64,000 bases of DNA from Flavimobilis massiliensis (GCF_900240335.1 NZ_LT964979.1:744001-808000); one strand, 5' to 3'. Counted from the first letter of the stretch, positions 40,811 to 49,105 are shown. The notes: a model not told the origin generated them from the letters alone. Made by a program: numbers and translations.

Positions 40811-42309
40811 CCGCGCCCGGGCGCGGTACCGTGCCACGCGTCCTCACGATCGCCGGCACCGACCCGACAGGAGGTGCCGGACTCCACGCCGACCTCAAGT
40901 CGATCGCCGCGCACGGTGGCTACGGGATGGGCGTCGTCACGGCCCTCGTCGCGCAGAACACGCAGGGAGTCCGCGACGTCCACACCCCTCCGGCCGGGTT
41001 CCTCACGACGCAGCTCGACGCCGTGAGCGACGACGTGACGATCGACGCCGTGAAGATCGGCATGCTGGGGTCCGTCACGGCCGCCGCCGAGGTCGCCGCC
41101 TGGCTCGTGCGCGTCCGCCCGCCAGTCGTCGTCCTCGACCCCGTCATGGTCGCGACGAGCGGCGACCGGCTGCTCGAGCCCGATGCTGAGGACGCCGTGA
41201 GGTCGCTCCTCGCGAACGTCGACCTCGTGACGCCCAACCGGCCCGAGCTCGCGGTGCTCCTCGGCGAGCCCGTCGCTGCGACGTGGGAGGAGGCGCTCGA
41301 CCAGGGCCGCCGGCTCAGCGTGCGCAGCGGGGTGACGGTGCTCGTCAAGGGCGGGCACTTCCCGGGGGACGTCGTCCGCGACGCCCTCGTTGACGCGACG
41401 GGCGTCGTCGACGTCGTCGAGGGACCGCGCGTGCGCACGCGGTGCACGCACGGCACCGGGTGCTCGTTGTCGGCCGCTCTTGCGACGCTGCACGCGCACC
41501 ATGGCGCGTGGGTGCCCGCGCTCGCCGAGGCGCGCGCGTGGCTCACGGAGTCGCTCGAAGCAGCAGACCTGCTCGACGTCGGTCGGGGGCACGGGCCCGT
41601 CTCCCATCTCGCGTCGCTGTGGCGCACGGCGGCCCCACGGACGACGGCGGCACGTGTCGCCGCCGAGTGGTGGGACGAGATCGCGGTGGTGCGCGCCGAG
41701 ACCGACGCGTTGCCGTTCGTCTCCGCGCTCGCCGACGGTTCCCTCTACGAGGACGCTTTTCTCTGGTACCTCGCGCAGGACGCGTTGTACCTGCGTGACT
41801 ATGCGCGTGTGCTCGCGCACGCGAGCGCCCTCGCGCCGACGCCCGACGAGCAGGCGTTCTGGGCGAGGTCGGCGCACGGCGCGATCGCGGCCGAGGTCGA
41901 GCTGCACGCCTCCTGGCTCGGTGGGGTGCAGCTCTTCGACGCCCGGCCGGCCCCGACGACGATCGCGTACGTCGACCATCTGCTCGGGCTCGCCGCGCGG
42001 GGAGACTACGGGCCGCTCGTCGCAGGGCTGCTGCCGTGCTTCTGGATGTACGTCGACCTGGGCGAGCGGCTGCTCGCCGGGCTCGGCCCGTCGCACCCGT
42101 ACGCGCGGTGGATCGAAACGTACGGGGACCCGGCGTTCCGGGCGTCGACGGACCGGGCGATCGAGATCGTCACGACGCTCGCCGCCTCGGCGGGCCCGGC
42201 GGAGCGCGAGGCCATGCTCGAGGCGTTCCGCCGGTCCGCGCAGCACGAGCGGGACTTCTTCGCGGCGCCCGTCCTCGCGCGCCCGGCGCCGGAACGCGTG
42301 CGCGTCTGA
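40807..42309 (+). CDS. thiD: ThiD-TenA fusion: hydroxymethylpyrimidine (phosphate) kinase with C-terminal thiaminase II
   Basis: This 500-residue bifunctional protein has a ThiD kinase half (residues 10-275: VLTIAGTDPTGGAGLHADLKSI, VVVLDPVMVATSGDRLL, LVKGGHF, TRCTHGTGCSLSAALAT) and a TenA half (290-490: WWDEIAVVRAETDALPFVSALADGSLYEDAFLWYLAQDALYLRDYARVL, GLLPCFWMYVDLG with the catalytic Cys). TenA salvages aminopyrimidine from degraded thiamine and ThiD phosphorylates it. With thiM and thiE the operon is a salvage unit; no thiC or thiG is in the window. Confidence 0.94.
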   Translation: MTAPGRGTVPRVLTIAGTDPTGGAGLHADLKSIAAHGGYGMGVVTALVAQNTQGVRDVHTPPAGFLTTQLDAVSDDVTIDAVKIGMLGSVTAAAEVAAWLVRVRPPVVVLDPVMVATSGDRLLEPDAEDAVRSLLANVDLVTPNRPELAVLLGEPVAATWEEALDQGRRLSVRSGVTVLVKGGHFPGDVVRDALVDATGVVDVVEGPRVRTRCTHGTGCSLSAALATLHAHHGAWVPALAEARAWLTESLEAADLLDVGRGHGPVSHLASLWRTAAPRTTAARVAAEWWDEIAVVRAETDALPFVSALADGSLYEDAFLWYLAQDALYLRDYARVLAHASALAPTPDEQAFWARSAHGAIAAEVELHASWLGGVQLFDARPAPTTIAYVDHLLGLAARGDYGPLVAGLLPCFWMYVDLGERLLAGLGPSHPYARWIETYGDPAFRASTDRAIEIVTTLAASAGPAEREAMLEAFRRSAQHERDFFAAPVLARPAPERVRV

Positions 42310-42310
42310 C

Positions 42311-42345
42311 GTCGGCCGCCGCCCCGGGCGGGGTCGGCGGCCGAC
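42311..42345. terminator. Hairpin between the thiamine operon and the rtcB remnant
   Basis: GTCGGCCGCC (42311-42320) pairs with GGCGGCCGAC (42336-42345), with an inner GCCCCGGGC. It lies directly after the thiD-tenA stop and before the convergent rtcB stop, so it may serve both directions. Confidence 0.75.
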
Positions 42346-42349
42346 GGGG

Positions 42350-42985
42350 TCAGCCCTTGACGCACAGAAGGGTCGTGAGCCGGGCGACGACCTCGACGAG
42401 GTCCGACTGGGCGGCGACGACCGCGTCGAGGTCCTTGTACGCGCCGGGGATCTCGTCGACGACTCCCTCGTCGTTGCGGCACTCGACGCCCGCGGTCTGT
42501 GCCGCGAGGTCGGAAGCCGTGAACCGCTTGCGCGCGGCCGTCCGCGACATGCGGCGCCCCGCGCCGTGGGACGCTGACCAGTACGAGGCGGGGTTGCCGA
42601 GTCCGCGGACGACGTACGAGCCGGTGCCCATCGACCCGGGGATGAGGCCGAGCTCGCCCGTGCCGGCGCGGATCGCTCCCTTGCGGGTGACGACGAGCTC
42701 GGTGCCGTCGACGGTCTCGGTCGCGACGTAGTTGTGGTGGACGTTGACGGCCTCGTCGAACGTCGGCGCGGCAGCAGCGAGGTGCGTGCGGAGGACGTCG
42801 ACGACGAGCGCCATCATGACGGCACGCGAGCGTGCCGCGTACTCCTGGGCCCAGCGCAGGTCGGTGAGGTATGCGTCCATCTCGGGTGTGCCGCCGAGGA
42901 AGACGGCGAGGTCGCGGTCGACGGGCCCGTCGTTGTGCGGCAGTCGCTTGGCGATCGCGACGTGCTGCTCGGCGAGGGTCTTGCC
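42350..42985 (-). pseudogene. rtcB: rtcB, 3' part, cut off by the mer/recombinase element
   Basis: Reading from the element border at 42985, the frame gives GKTLAEQHVAIAKRL, then DRDLAVFLGGTPEMDAYLTDLRWAQEYAARSRAVM, HHNYVATE, GAIRAGTGELGLIPGSMGTGSYVVRGLG and SHGAGRRMSR, which carries the His that forms the GMP adduct in RtcB. The stop is at 42350. A 176-residue frame from ATG 42880 could be translated but lacks the metal-binding N-terminal half. Joined to 48515-49105 it gives a complete RtcB of 407 residues. As it stands it should be inactive. Confidence 0.93.
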
Positions 42986-42999
42986 TTCTCCGGACTACC
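42986..42999. repeat. Left terminal inverted repeat of the mer element
   Basis: TTCTCCGGACTACC, read inward from the left border, matches the right end TTATCCGGACCAAC at 11 of 14 positions, with a shared TCCGGAC core. It starts at the first base after the rtcB codon. It is a likely recombinase-binding arm. Confidence 0.7.
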
Positions 43000-43022
43000 G
43001 GTGCTCGGGCGGCCGGTCGGAG

Positions 43023-44390
43023 TCAGGCGCAGCAGCTCGTGGGGAGCGCTGAGCGGAACAGGCCGGCCGCGATGCGCAGGGACTCGGCCATCGTCAGGTA
43101 GGGCGCCCACGTGTCGGCGAGGTCGTCGACCGTGAGGCCGAACTTGATCGCGTAGGTCGCCGCGAGCATGACGTCCCCAGCGCCGTCGAGCGCTGCATGC
43201 ACGCCCAGAACCTTGCCAGTGTCCGCGTCGATGACGAGCTTCAAGACGCCTCGGTCCTCCCGGTTGACCAGCGCGCGGGGGATGTCGCGAGCGTCGAGCA
43301 CTCGGCAGGCGCACCTGTGTCCGACCTCCAGGGCTTCCGCTTCGGTCAGTCCCGCGCTGGCCAGCTGCGGGGTGGTGAAGACGACTCCGGGAAGCCCGCG
43401 GTAGTCCACGCTGGCTGGCTTGCCCAGCGCGCCAGCCGCGGCGACGTGCCCTGTCTGGGCGGCGACGTACACGTACTGCGGCGAGCCGGACACGTCTCCG
43501 GCGGCGAAGATCCGAGGGTTCGTGGTCCGCTGCTGGTGGTCGACCCGGATGAAGCCTCGCGCGTCGGTCTCCACGCCAGCCGCCTCGAGGCCGAGGGCGC
43601 TGGTGTTGGCTGAGCGCCCGGTTGCGATCAGCATCGTGGTGGCGACAACCTGTGCGCCGCTGTGGGTGGTGACCAGGACACCTGCGGGGTTGCGGGCTAC
43701 CTGCGTGGCGCGTTCCTCGAGAACCGTGATGCCCTCATCGGCGAACGTGCCCCTGAGTACGTCTGCGGCCTCCGGCTCCGCACGCGGTGCGAACCGTCCG
43801 ATGAGAGTCACCTTGACGCCGAGTCGCGACCAGAGCTGGGCCTGTTCGAGACCCACGTAGCCAGCGCCGATGACGACCATGGACACAGGGAGGTGGTCCT
43901 GGTCCATCGCGCTGGTGGACGTCAGGTAGTCGTTGTCAGCGATGCCTGGCAGGTCCGGGATGTTCGGCGCTGCGCCTGTCGCCACGACGTACGCAGACGC
44001 CTTGAACGTCTCGCCCTCGACCTCCAGCGTGAGTTCGTCGCGGAACCGCGCGTGCCCGTACAACACGGGGAACCCGTGCGCCTCGGCCACGCTGGCGTAC
44101 TTGGCCTGCCGCAGGTGGTCGATGAGTTCCCGCTTCTGGGCCAGGAGAAGCTCCATGTCGACCCGGCCGTGGGTGGTCGACACGCCAGCGAAGGGCGTCG
44201 TGGCGGCGCGGTGCAGCTGCCCAGCGGCGGCCAGCAAGTTCTTGCTCGGCACGCACCCGACGTTCAGGCACGTACCTCCGAGGGGACCGTGCTCGACGAG
44301 GAGGACCGACTTGCCGCGGGACCTCGCTTCGATGCCTGCGGCCATCGCGGCCCCACCGCTGCCGATCACGATCAGGTCGTACTGGTTCAT
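43023..44390 (-). CDS. merA: Mercuric reductase
   Basis: This 455-residue flavoprotein has the FAD loop LIVIGSGGAAMAAGIEA, the redox disulfide GGTCLNVGCVPSKNLL (about residues 38-53), NAD-binding VVIGAGYVGLEQAQLWSRLG, the family region YRGLPGVVFTTPQLASAGLTEAEA and the vicinal C-terminal cysteines SCCA that deliver Hg(II). It reduces Hg(II) to volatile Hg(0) with NADPH. It lacks the N-terminal NmerA metal-binding domain and no merT/merP transporter is present. It is divergent from merR. The ATG at 44390 begins the FAD domain. Confidence 0.95.
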   Translation of the reverse strand: MNQYDLIVIGSGGAAMAAGIEARSRGKSVLLVEHGPLGGTCLNVGCVPSKNLLAAAGQLHRAATTPFAGVSTTHGRVDMELLLAQKRELIDHLRQAKYASVAEAHGFPVLYGHARFRDELTLEVEGETFKASAYVVATGAAPNIPDLPGIADNDYLTSTSAMDQDHLPVSMVVIGAGYVGLEQAQLWSRLGVKVTLIGRFAPRAEPEAADVLRGTFADEGITVLEERATQVARNPAGVLVTTHSGAQVVATTMLIATGRSANTSALGLEAAGVETDARGFIRVDHQQRTTNPRIFAAGDVSGSPQYVYVAAQTGHVAAAGALGKPASVDYRGLPGVVFTTPQLASAGLTEAEALEVGHRCACRVLDARDIPRALVNREDRGVLKLVIDADTGKVLGVHAALDGAGDVMLAATYAIKFGLTVDDLADTWAPYLTMAESLRIAAGLFRSALPTSCCA

Positions 44391-44423
44391 GTCCGCTCCT
44401 CTGCGGTTGCTCTCCTGCTTCGG

Positions 44424-44455
44424 ACGGTAGGGGTTCCAGTGCAGTGGAAGGTCAA
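44424..44455 (-). promoter_or_regulatory. MerR-type divergent operator/promoter of merA
   Basis: On the minus strand a -35 TTGACC (44450-44455) and a -10 TACCGT (44424-44429) are separated by a long 20-base spacer holding the dyad TTCCA-N6-TGGAA (44434-44438 and 44445-44449). Over-long spacers with a central dyad are the hallmark of MerR-family activated promoters, which the regulator untwists when metal is bound. Confidence 0.72.
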
Positions 44456-44470
44456 GAGGTACTGTGGAGT

Positions 44471-44872
44471 GTGCGCATCGGGGAGTTGGCTGCAGTCGCG
44501 GGTCTGAGCACCAAGGCGATCCGCTTCTACGAGACGGCCGGGGTACTGCCCGAACCGGACCGCCTTCCGTCGGGCTACCGGGAGTACGACGACCGCGCCG
44601 TCGAACGACTCGCGTTCGTGCGGGCAGCACAGGCGGCCGGGCTGACCCTGTCGGAGATCGCGCAGGTCATCGTGGTCCGCGACAGCTCCGGCGCACCGTG
44701 CGCGCACGTGACAGCCCTCCTGGCTCGACGGGCAGCCGAGCTGGAGGAACGGATCGCCGAGCTGACGACCCTTCGCGAGCAGGTGCTCACGCTGCGTGAC
44801 CGTGCCGCCGATCTGGATCCGGCGGCGTGCGACGAGGGCGCGGTGTGCAGCGCCATCGGTGACCCTGTGTAG
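44471..44872 (+). CDS. merR: MerR-family metal-responsive regulator
   Basis: This 133-residue protein has the MerR winged helix (RIGELAAVAGLSTKAIRFYETAGVLPEPDR, then GYREYDDRAVERLAFVRAAQAAGLTLSEIAQV), a long dimer helix and three C-terminal-half cysteines: one in GAPCAHV and two in AACDEGAVCSAIG. MerR uses three such cysteines for Hg(II), but the last pair is usually nine residues apart and here only six, so metal specificity rests on the merA partner. GTG 44471 is preferred to GTG 44444, which lies on the operator. Confidence 0.88.
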   Translation: MRIGELAAVAGLSTKAIRFYETAGVLPEPDRLPSGYREYDDRAVERLAFVRAAQAAGLTLSEIAQVIVVRDSSGAPCAHVTALLARRAAELEERIAELTTLREQVLTLRDRAADLDPAACDEGAVCSAIGDPV

Positions 44873-44885
44873 AGCTGCGCGTTCC

Positions 44886-47252
44886 TCAGGGCTTGAGGCG
44901 GGGGCCGGGGAGTCCCAGGAAGGTCGGGCCGGCTCCGGCCCCGTCCAGCCGTTCCATCCGCTCGATCTTCTCGACGGTGGCCTGGAGGGTCACCGTCAGG
45001 CCCTCGACCTCGCCGAGCCATCCACGGTCCCGCGCCTCTGCGATGCGCTCACGGAGGTTGTCACGGATCTCCTGGAACCGGGGAAGCTCCGAGGGGTCGG
45101 GACGCAGCAGGCTGCACCTTACGCATGCGTGCTCGTGTTCGCAGGCGGATCCCCAGGCGCGGCCACACGTACCGAGGCTGAGCTTGCGCTCGACGAAGTG
45201 TCGTTGGAACGCGTCCCACTCGTCTTCGGTGATGTCGCGTTGGTCCGCGCCAGGTCGAACGGCTCGGCGGTGGGCGATGAACTGGCGGTGGGCGTTGATG
45301 ACGTCCTTGGGGTAGACCGCGGCGTAGATCGAGGTCGTCTCGACCGACTCGTGGCCGAGGATCGCAGCGATGACGTGCACGGGGACGCCGCTGTTCTGAG
45401 CGTCCGTCGCGAAGATCCGACGCAGGTCGTGGGGCCGGATCGTCAGCGGCTTGCCGTTCGCCTTGCGGAGCCCGGCCCACTCTCCCGCCCGGTCCAGGAC
45501 GCTGTAGATGTACTGGTAGCTCAGCGCGGCGTACCGGGCGCGCTTGCGCTGGAAGAGCAGTGGTGCCGGTGTCTGCTCGACGTGCTCGTGGTTGTCGTAC
45601 CTGCTGGTCAGCGGCAGTGTCCCGTCCGGCTGGCGAAGGCGGGTGATGATGCGGGCAAGGACATGGACCAGTTCCGGGGAGGCGGCGAGGAGTCGCTCGG
45701 AGCCGGACTTTGACGGGTACACGTGCAGCAGGGGCACGACCTCGCCGGACTGGGGGTTGCGCCAGGACTGGATGGAGAACTGGTCCAGCTCGAGGAGCTC
45801 TTCGATGCGCAGGCCGGTCTGGTGCAGCAGGTGCACCGTCGCCCAGGCCCAGAACGCCTCGTCCTCCAGTGCGGTCAGGTTGATGTCGGCGGCCGACGAG
45901 CGTGCGGGTGCGGTCATCGGCCGGAGCACTACGTGCTTGGCACCGATGCGACGGCAGGGCACGCCTTCGTGGTCGGTCACATCGCCCGACGCGAGCGACG
46001 ATGCGGCTGCCAGCCAGCCCTCCACCCGCTTGAGCCGCTCGTCAACAGCACGCAGTAGGCGAGGCAGCTCCGGGGCACGCTCGCGCGTACGGTGGTGGGA
46101 GCGCGCCTTGTTCTCCTTCTGCTGCTTGCCGTACCCCGCGACGTCGGCTTCGATGATCGGGGATGGGGCGACATGGGGCGCCCAGACCTCCGGCTCGTGG
46201 TGAGCCCACTGGGCGATGTCGAGGTACATCGCCCGGACCTGCAGCATGACGTTGAACCGTGAGCGCCGCTCTGAGCCGTCAGCTTTGACTGCGAGCCTCG
46301 CCTTCCACTGGGACGCCACCTCGGGCCTCAGCGCCAACGTCGTGGTCTCCGGCGAGTGATCCTGGATGTCGCGCCAGAACAGCCGGCACAGCACGTCGCT
46401 CAACGCTCGCAGCGTGGAGTAGTCCAGCGCGCCTTCTCTCGCCGACAGGTAGAGCACCAGCAGGTCGGGAACGGGGCCAGGTCGTAGGTCGTGACGTGCG
46501 ACGAGCTCGGCGGGGCTGAGCCGACTGCGCAGCAGGGCGAGGCGCAACGTGTCCGAGGGGTGGTCGAGGTGGCCCATCTCGCGCAGGCAGTCCCAGGCGT
46601 GGTGCTGGCCGGTGACCTTCACCCGCGTGCCCGTCGCACGCATCTCGTAGAGGGCTGCCTGGTAGCCGAGGACGTCCGCGCCGTTCATCTGCGCAACGGA
46701 CTTGCCGGTGTGGCACGCGATGTGGGCGAGCACGACTGACGTGGCCTGGTTGTCGAGCGCCGAGGTTCCCAGTGTCGCGTAGGTCGCGAGCAGTCGCTCG
46801 TACGACGCAGGGTCGCGCAGCTGCAGGATCAGCGACCACGTCTTGAACTGGTTGCCCTTGCACCATGCGTAGCTCGGACGGATCAGGTCCATGGCCAACG
46901 CGAGGTGCATGCCGTAGGAGCGCTCATCCGCCCGGGGGTTGACTCGCTTCCACAGGTGCGGGTCTTGCTCGCGTCCGGCTGAGGCCCAGCGCTGCTGCCA
47001 CGTGCCACCCTCGGCGCTTGCGAGGTGGGTGAGCAAGGCGGCCAGGCCGCTGCGCCGGCGCCAGGACTTGTCCAGTGCGTCGGCGATCGGACCGGCCGTG
47101 CGCAGTGCCTCGCTGGCGGTGAGGCGCGCCGCCGGCCAGTCGCCGTCCGTCACGTACGCATGGAGGCGCCGACGGGGGTCTTCCACGCGTGGCACGGCCG
47201 GCGCAGGCGCACTCCTTGCGGCGTACCGCGTCGCAACGGACGGCGCGCACAT
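44886..47252 (-). CDS. Large tyrosine recombinase (TnpB-like), second transposition gene
   Basis: This 788-residue protein has a C-terminal catalytic domain with R in HQTGLRIEELLELD, HDLRRIFATDAQ for HxxR, GHESVETTSIYAAVYP for His and Tyr, and a Cys-rich tail (CGRAWGSACEHEHACVRC) likely binding zinc. The long N-terminal part (about 500 residues) is helical and unlike ordinary integrases, as in TnpB of Tn554 (about 630 residues). Its ATG overlaps the tnpA stop as TGATG, so translation is coupled. It should act with TnpA in inserting or excising the element. Confidence 0.88.
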   Translation of the reverse strand: MCAPSVATRYAARSAPAPAVPRVEDPRRRLHAYVTDGDWPAARLTASEALRTAGPIADALDKSWRRRSGLAALLTHLASAEGGTWQQRWASAGREQDPHLWKRVNPRADERSYGMHLALAMDLIRPSYAWCKGNQFKTWSLILQLRDPASYERLLATYATLGTSALDNQATSVVLAHIACHTGKSVAQMNGADVLGYQAALYEMRATGTRVKVTGQHHAWDCLREMGHLDHPSDTLRLALLRSRLSPAELVARHDLRPGPVPDLLVLYLSAREGALDYSTLRALSDVLCRLFWRDIQDHSPETTTLALRPEVASQWKARLAVKADGSERRSRFNVMLQVRAMYLDIAQWAHHEPEVWAPHVAPSPIIEADVAGYGKQQKENKARSHHRTRERAPELPRLLRAVDERLKRVEGWLAAASSLASGDVTDHEGVPCRRIGAKHVVLRPMTAPARSSAADINLTALEDEAFWAWATVHLLHQTGLRIEELLELDQFSIQSWRNPQSGEVVPLLHVYPSKSGSERLLAASPELVHVLARIITRLRQPDGTLPLTSRYDNHEHVEQTPAPLLFQRKRARYAALSYQYIYSVLDRAGEWAGLRKANGKPLTIRPHDLRRIFATDAQNSGVPVHVIAAILGHESVETTSIYAAVYPKDVINAHRQFIAHRRAVRPGADQRDITEDEWDAFQRHFVERKLSLGTCGRAWGSACEHEHACVRCSLLRPDPSELPRFQEIRDNLRERIAEARDRGWLGEVEGLTVTLQATVEKIERMERLDGAGAGPTFLGLPGPRLKP

Positions 47253-48448
47253 CACCGCCCTCCGAACAGCACCGCGAGGTCGGACGGGTCGTAGGACTCC
47301 TCGTACATAAACGCTGGCTCCGGGCGCGGCTGGGAGGTCGCACGCACGGCGGCAACCATCTCCTCGAGCCGGGGCACCGTGTAGCCGCTGAGCGTGTGGA
47401 GGTGGGCGTGCCCCAGGATCTCCTGGACCACACGCGGAGAGGTCCCGCCTTGAAGCATCCGCGTCGCTGCCGTGTGCCGGAGGTCGTGAGGTGTCCAGTT
47501 CGTGGCGTGGACCTCGTTCGCGCGCCGGAACACCGCCCGCAACGCGTCGTAGGTCAGGGGGCGTGCTACGCCGCGGCGCGTCACCCAGAGCGGTTCGTCC
47601 GGAGCGCCCCAGCCGAGGTCTTCCTCGTAGCGGCGCAACCACGCGATGGCCTCGGTGGAGACCGGGATGGTCTGCTCCAGCCCGCCCTTGCGGACGACCG
47701 TGATCAGGCACCTCGGGGCATCCACGTCCCCGACGCGGAGGCCGAGGATCTCCGACGGGCGGGCCCCGCTGCTCACGTACATCGCCACGAGAGCCCGGTC
47801 ACGATCCGAGCGCAGCGCCTCGAAGAACCGGTCGTACGCCTCGTCGGGCATGGACCTGGGCAGGCGACGTGGGGCGGCCTGTCTCGACCCAGCGCGGCGC
47901 CCGCCCCGACGGGCCTGGAGCGGGTTGTGGTGAGCCCCTGCGCGCTCGTCGGGGCACCCTCGCAGTACCGGGTTCAGCAGGATGGCACCTGAGCGGCGGT
48001 GGAACTCGTAGAACTCATGGACGACGGTCTCGTTGTGGTTGATGGTCGCCGGCCGGAACTGCGTGCCGAGGTACGGCTTGCCGGTCTGGGCGTTCCTGCT
48101 CACCCGCGGGTTGCGCTTGCTGGGGTTCTTCGCGCCGCCTGTCTTCGTGGTGTGTCGCATCCAGATGACGAAGTCCCGCGCGTCCGTCGGCGTAGCACGA
48201 TCCCAAGCCACACCCACCGCCGCGAGGAACCGGAACCAGCGCAGCAACCCGAACGCGTAGGAGCGCACCGTCGAGGCCCGGTGCCGCGCATGCACCTCCA
48301 TGAGGTAGGCGACACAGGCTGCGGTCGCGTCGTCGTCGGGGAGTACGACGGTGGAGGAGGGGTGCCGGTCGGTGTCGGTGTACACACGACCGATCGAGGG
48401 CAGAGCGAGCATGCCCAAGTCGCGGTGAGCTTCCGGCGTCGGCTCCAT
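47252..48448 (-). CDS. Tyrosine recombinase (TnpA-like), first transposition gene
   Basis: This 398-residue recombinase has a SAM-like core-binding domain (about residues 40-110) and the full catalytic set: R in SSGARPSEILGLR, K in TVVRKGGLEQTIPVS, HDLRHTAATRML, GHAHLHTLSGYT with the Tyr nucleophile. It lies 66 bases inside the right border of the element, reading in the same direction as rtcB. With the gene at 44886 it forms the two-recombinase pair. A third small tnpC-like gene is not seen in the element. An Arg-rich insert lies around residues 165-190. Confidence 0.92.
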   Translation of the reverse strand: MEPTPEAHRDLGMLALPSIGRVYTDTDRHPSSTVVLPDDDATAACVAYLMEVHARHRASTVRSYAFGLLRWFRFLAAVGVAWDRATPTDARDFVIWMRHTTKTGGAKNPSKRNPRVSRNAQTGKPYLGTQFRPATINHNETVVHEFYEFHRRSGAILLNPVLRGCPDERAGAHHNPLQARRGGRRAGSRQAAPRRLPRSMPDEAYDRFFEALRSDRDRALVAMYVSSGARPSEILGLRVGDVDAPRCLITVVRKGGLEQTIPVSTEAIAWLRRYEEDLGWGAPDEPLWVTRRGVARPLTYDALRAVFRRANEVHATNWTPHDLRHTAATRMLQGGTSPRVVQEILGHAHLHTLSGYTVPRLEEMVAAVRATSQPRPEPAFMYEESYDPSDLAVLFGGR

Positions 48449-48478
48449 CCTCAGATCGTGGCTTGCGTGCCGTAGAAC

Positions 48479-49105
48479 TCAGGCCGCGACACTCCGAGTT
48501 GGTCCGGATAACGGGCCGATGTTCCGTGAACCGGAGTGGAGCTGGAGCCACACCTGCCCGGTCTCGTCGACGCACAGCTCGATGAAGTGGTTGCCGCCGC
48601 CGAGGGTGCCGAGCGGGCGGCGCACACGTCCCTCGAGGTCGCTCACACGGCCGTGGAGCCCGGTGAAGCGGTCCCAGAATGCGTCGGCGCCGCGGAGCGT
48701 CTCGGAGGTGTGCGCCCGGTCGGAGACGGGGCGCAGGCGGGCGAGGTCGACGGGCTCGTCGTGGCCCTTCCAGCCGACGGGCACGGCGGCCTCGATTGCG
48801 GCGCGCAGCGGGCCGAGGTCGTCGGGCAGGTCGGAGGCGGTGAGGGACGTGCGGACGCCGATCATGCCGCAGCCGATGTCGACGCCGACGGCGTTGGGCG
48901 AGACCGCGTCGCGCATGGCGATGACCGAGCCGACGGTCGCGCCCTTGCCGAGGTGGACGTCGGGCATGACGCGCAGGCCCGCGACCCACGGCAGGGCGGC
49001 GATGTTGCGGAGCTGCTGGAGCGCGGCGGGCTCGACGTCGTGCTCGTGGGCCCACATGAGGGTGGGTGCGCGCGCTCCGGAGAGCGTCACGGGGAACTCG
49101 TTCAT
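48479..49105 (-). pseudogene. rtcB: rtcB, 5' part, with an out-of-element tail
   Basis: The frame from ATG 49105 gives the N-terminal half of the RNA 3'-phosphate ligase RtcB: VMPDVHLGKGATVGSVIAMRDAVSPNAVGVDIGCGMIGVRT, GTLGGGNHFIEL and WLQLHSGSRNIG, which contain the manganese ligands. RtcB sequence stops at 48515; 11 foreign residues (PLSGPTRSVAA) follow before a stop inside the element. The product would lack the guanylylated His and should be inactive. It may still be transcribed from its own promoter, reading into tnpA. RtcB normally joins RNA with 2',3'-cyclic phosphate ends. Confidence 0.94.
48498..48511. repeat. Right terminal inverted repeat of the mer element
   Basis: On the minus strand this reads TTATCCGGACCAAC. 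It is three bases (CCG) inside the rtcB border at 48515 and pairs with the left repeat at 42986-42999. Confidence 0.7.

Larger units (their letters stand above)
42986..48514. mobile_element. Mercury-resistance element with two tyrosine recombinases (Tn554-like layout) inserted in rtcB
   Basis: The 5.5 kb segment lies exactly between the two halves of rtcB. It carries merA, merR, and two recombinase genes with overlapping stop and start. Both borders share the codon GGC of rtcB (GCC on the plus strand at 42983-42985 and 48515-48517). Just inside each end is an imperfect inverted repeat: TTCTCCGGACTACC at 42986-42999 and TTATCCGGACCAAC (minus strand of 48498-48511). There is no long target duplication, as expected for tyrosine recombinase insertion. 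Confidence 0.9.

Noticed and set aside
42814..43314. Minus-strand frame across the left border of the mer element
   Set aside because: It is out of frame with both rtcB and merA and joins unrelated DNA.
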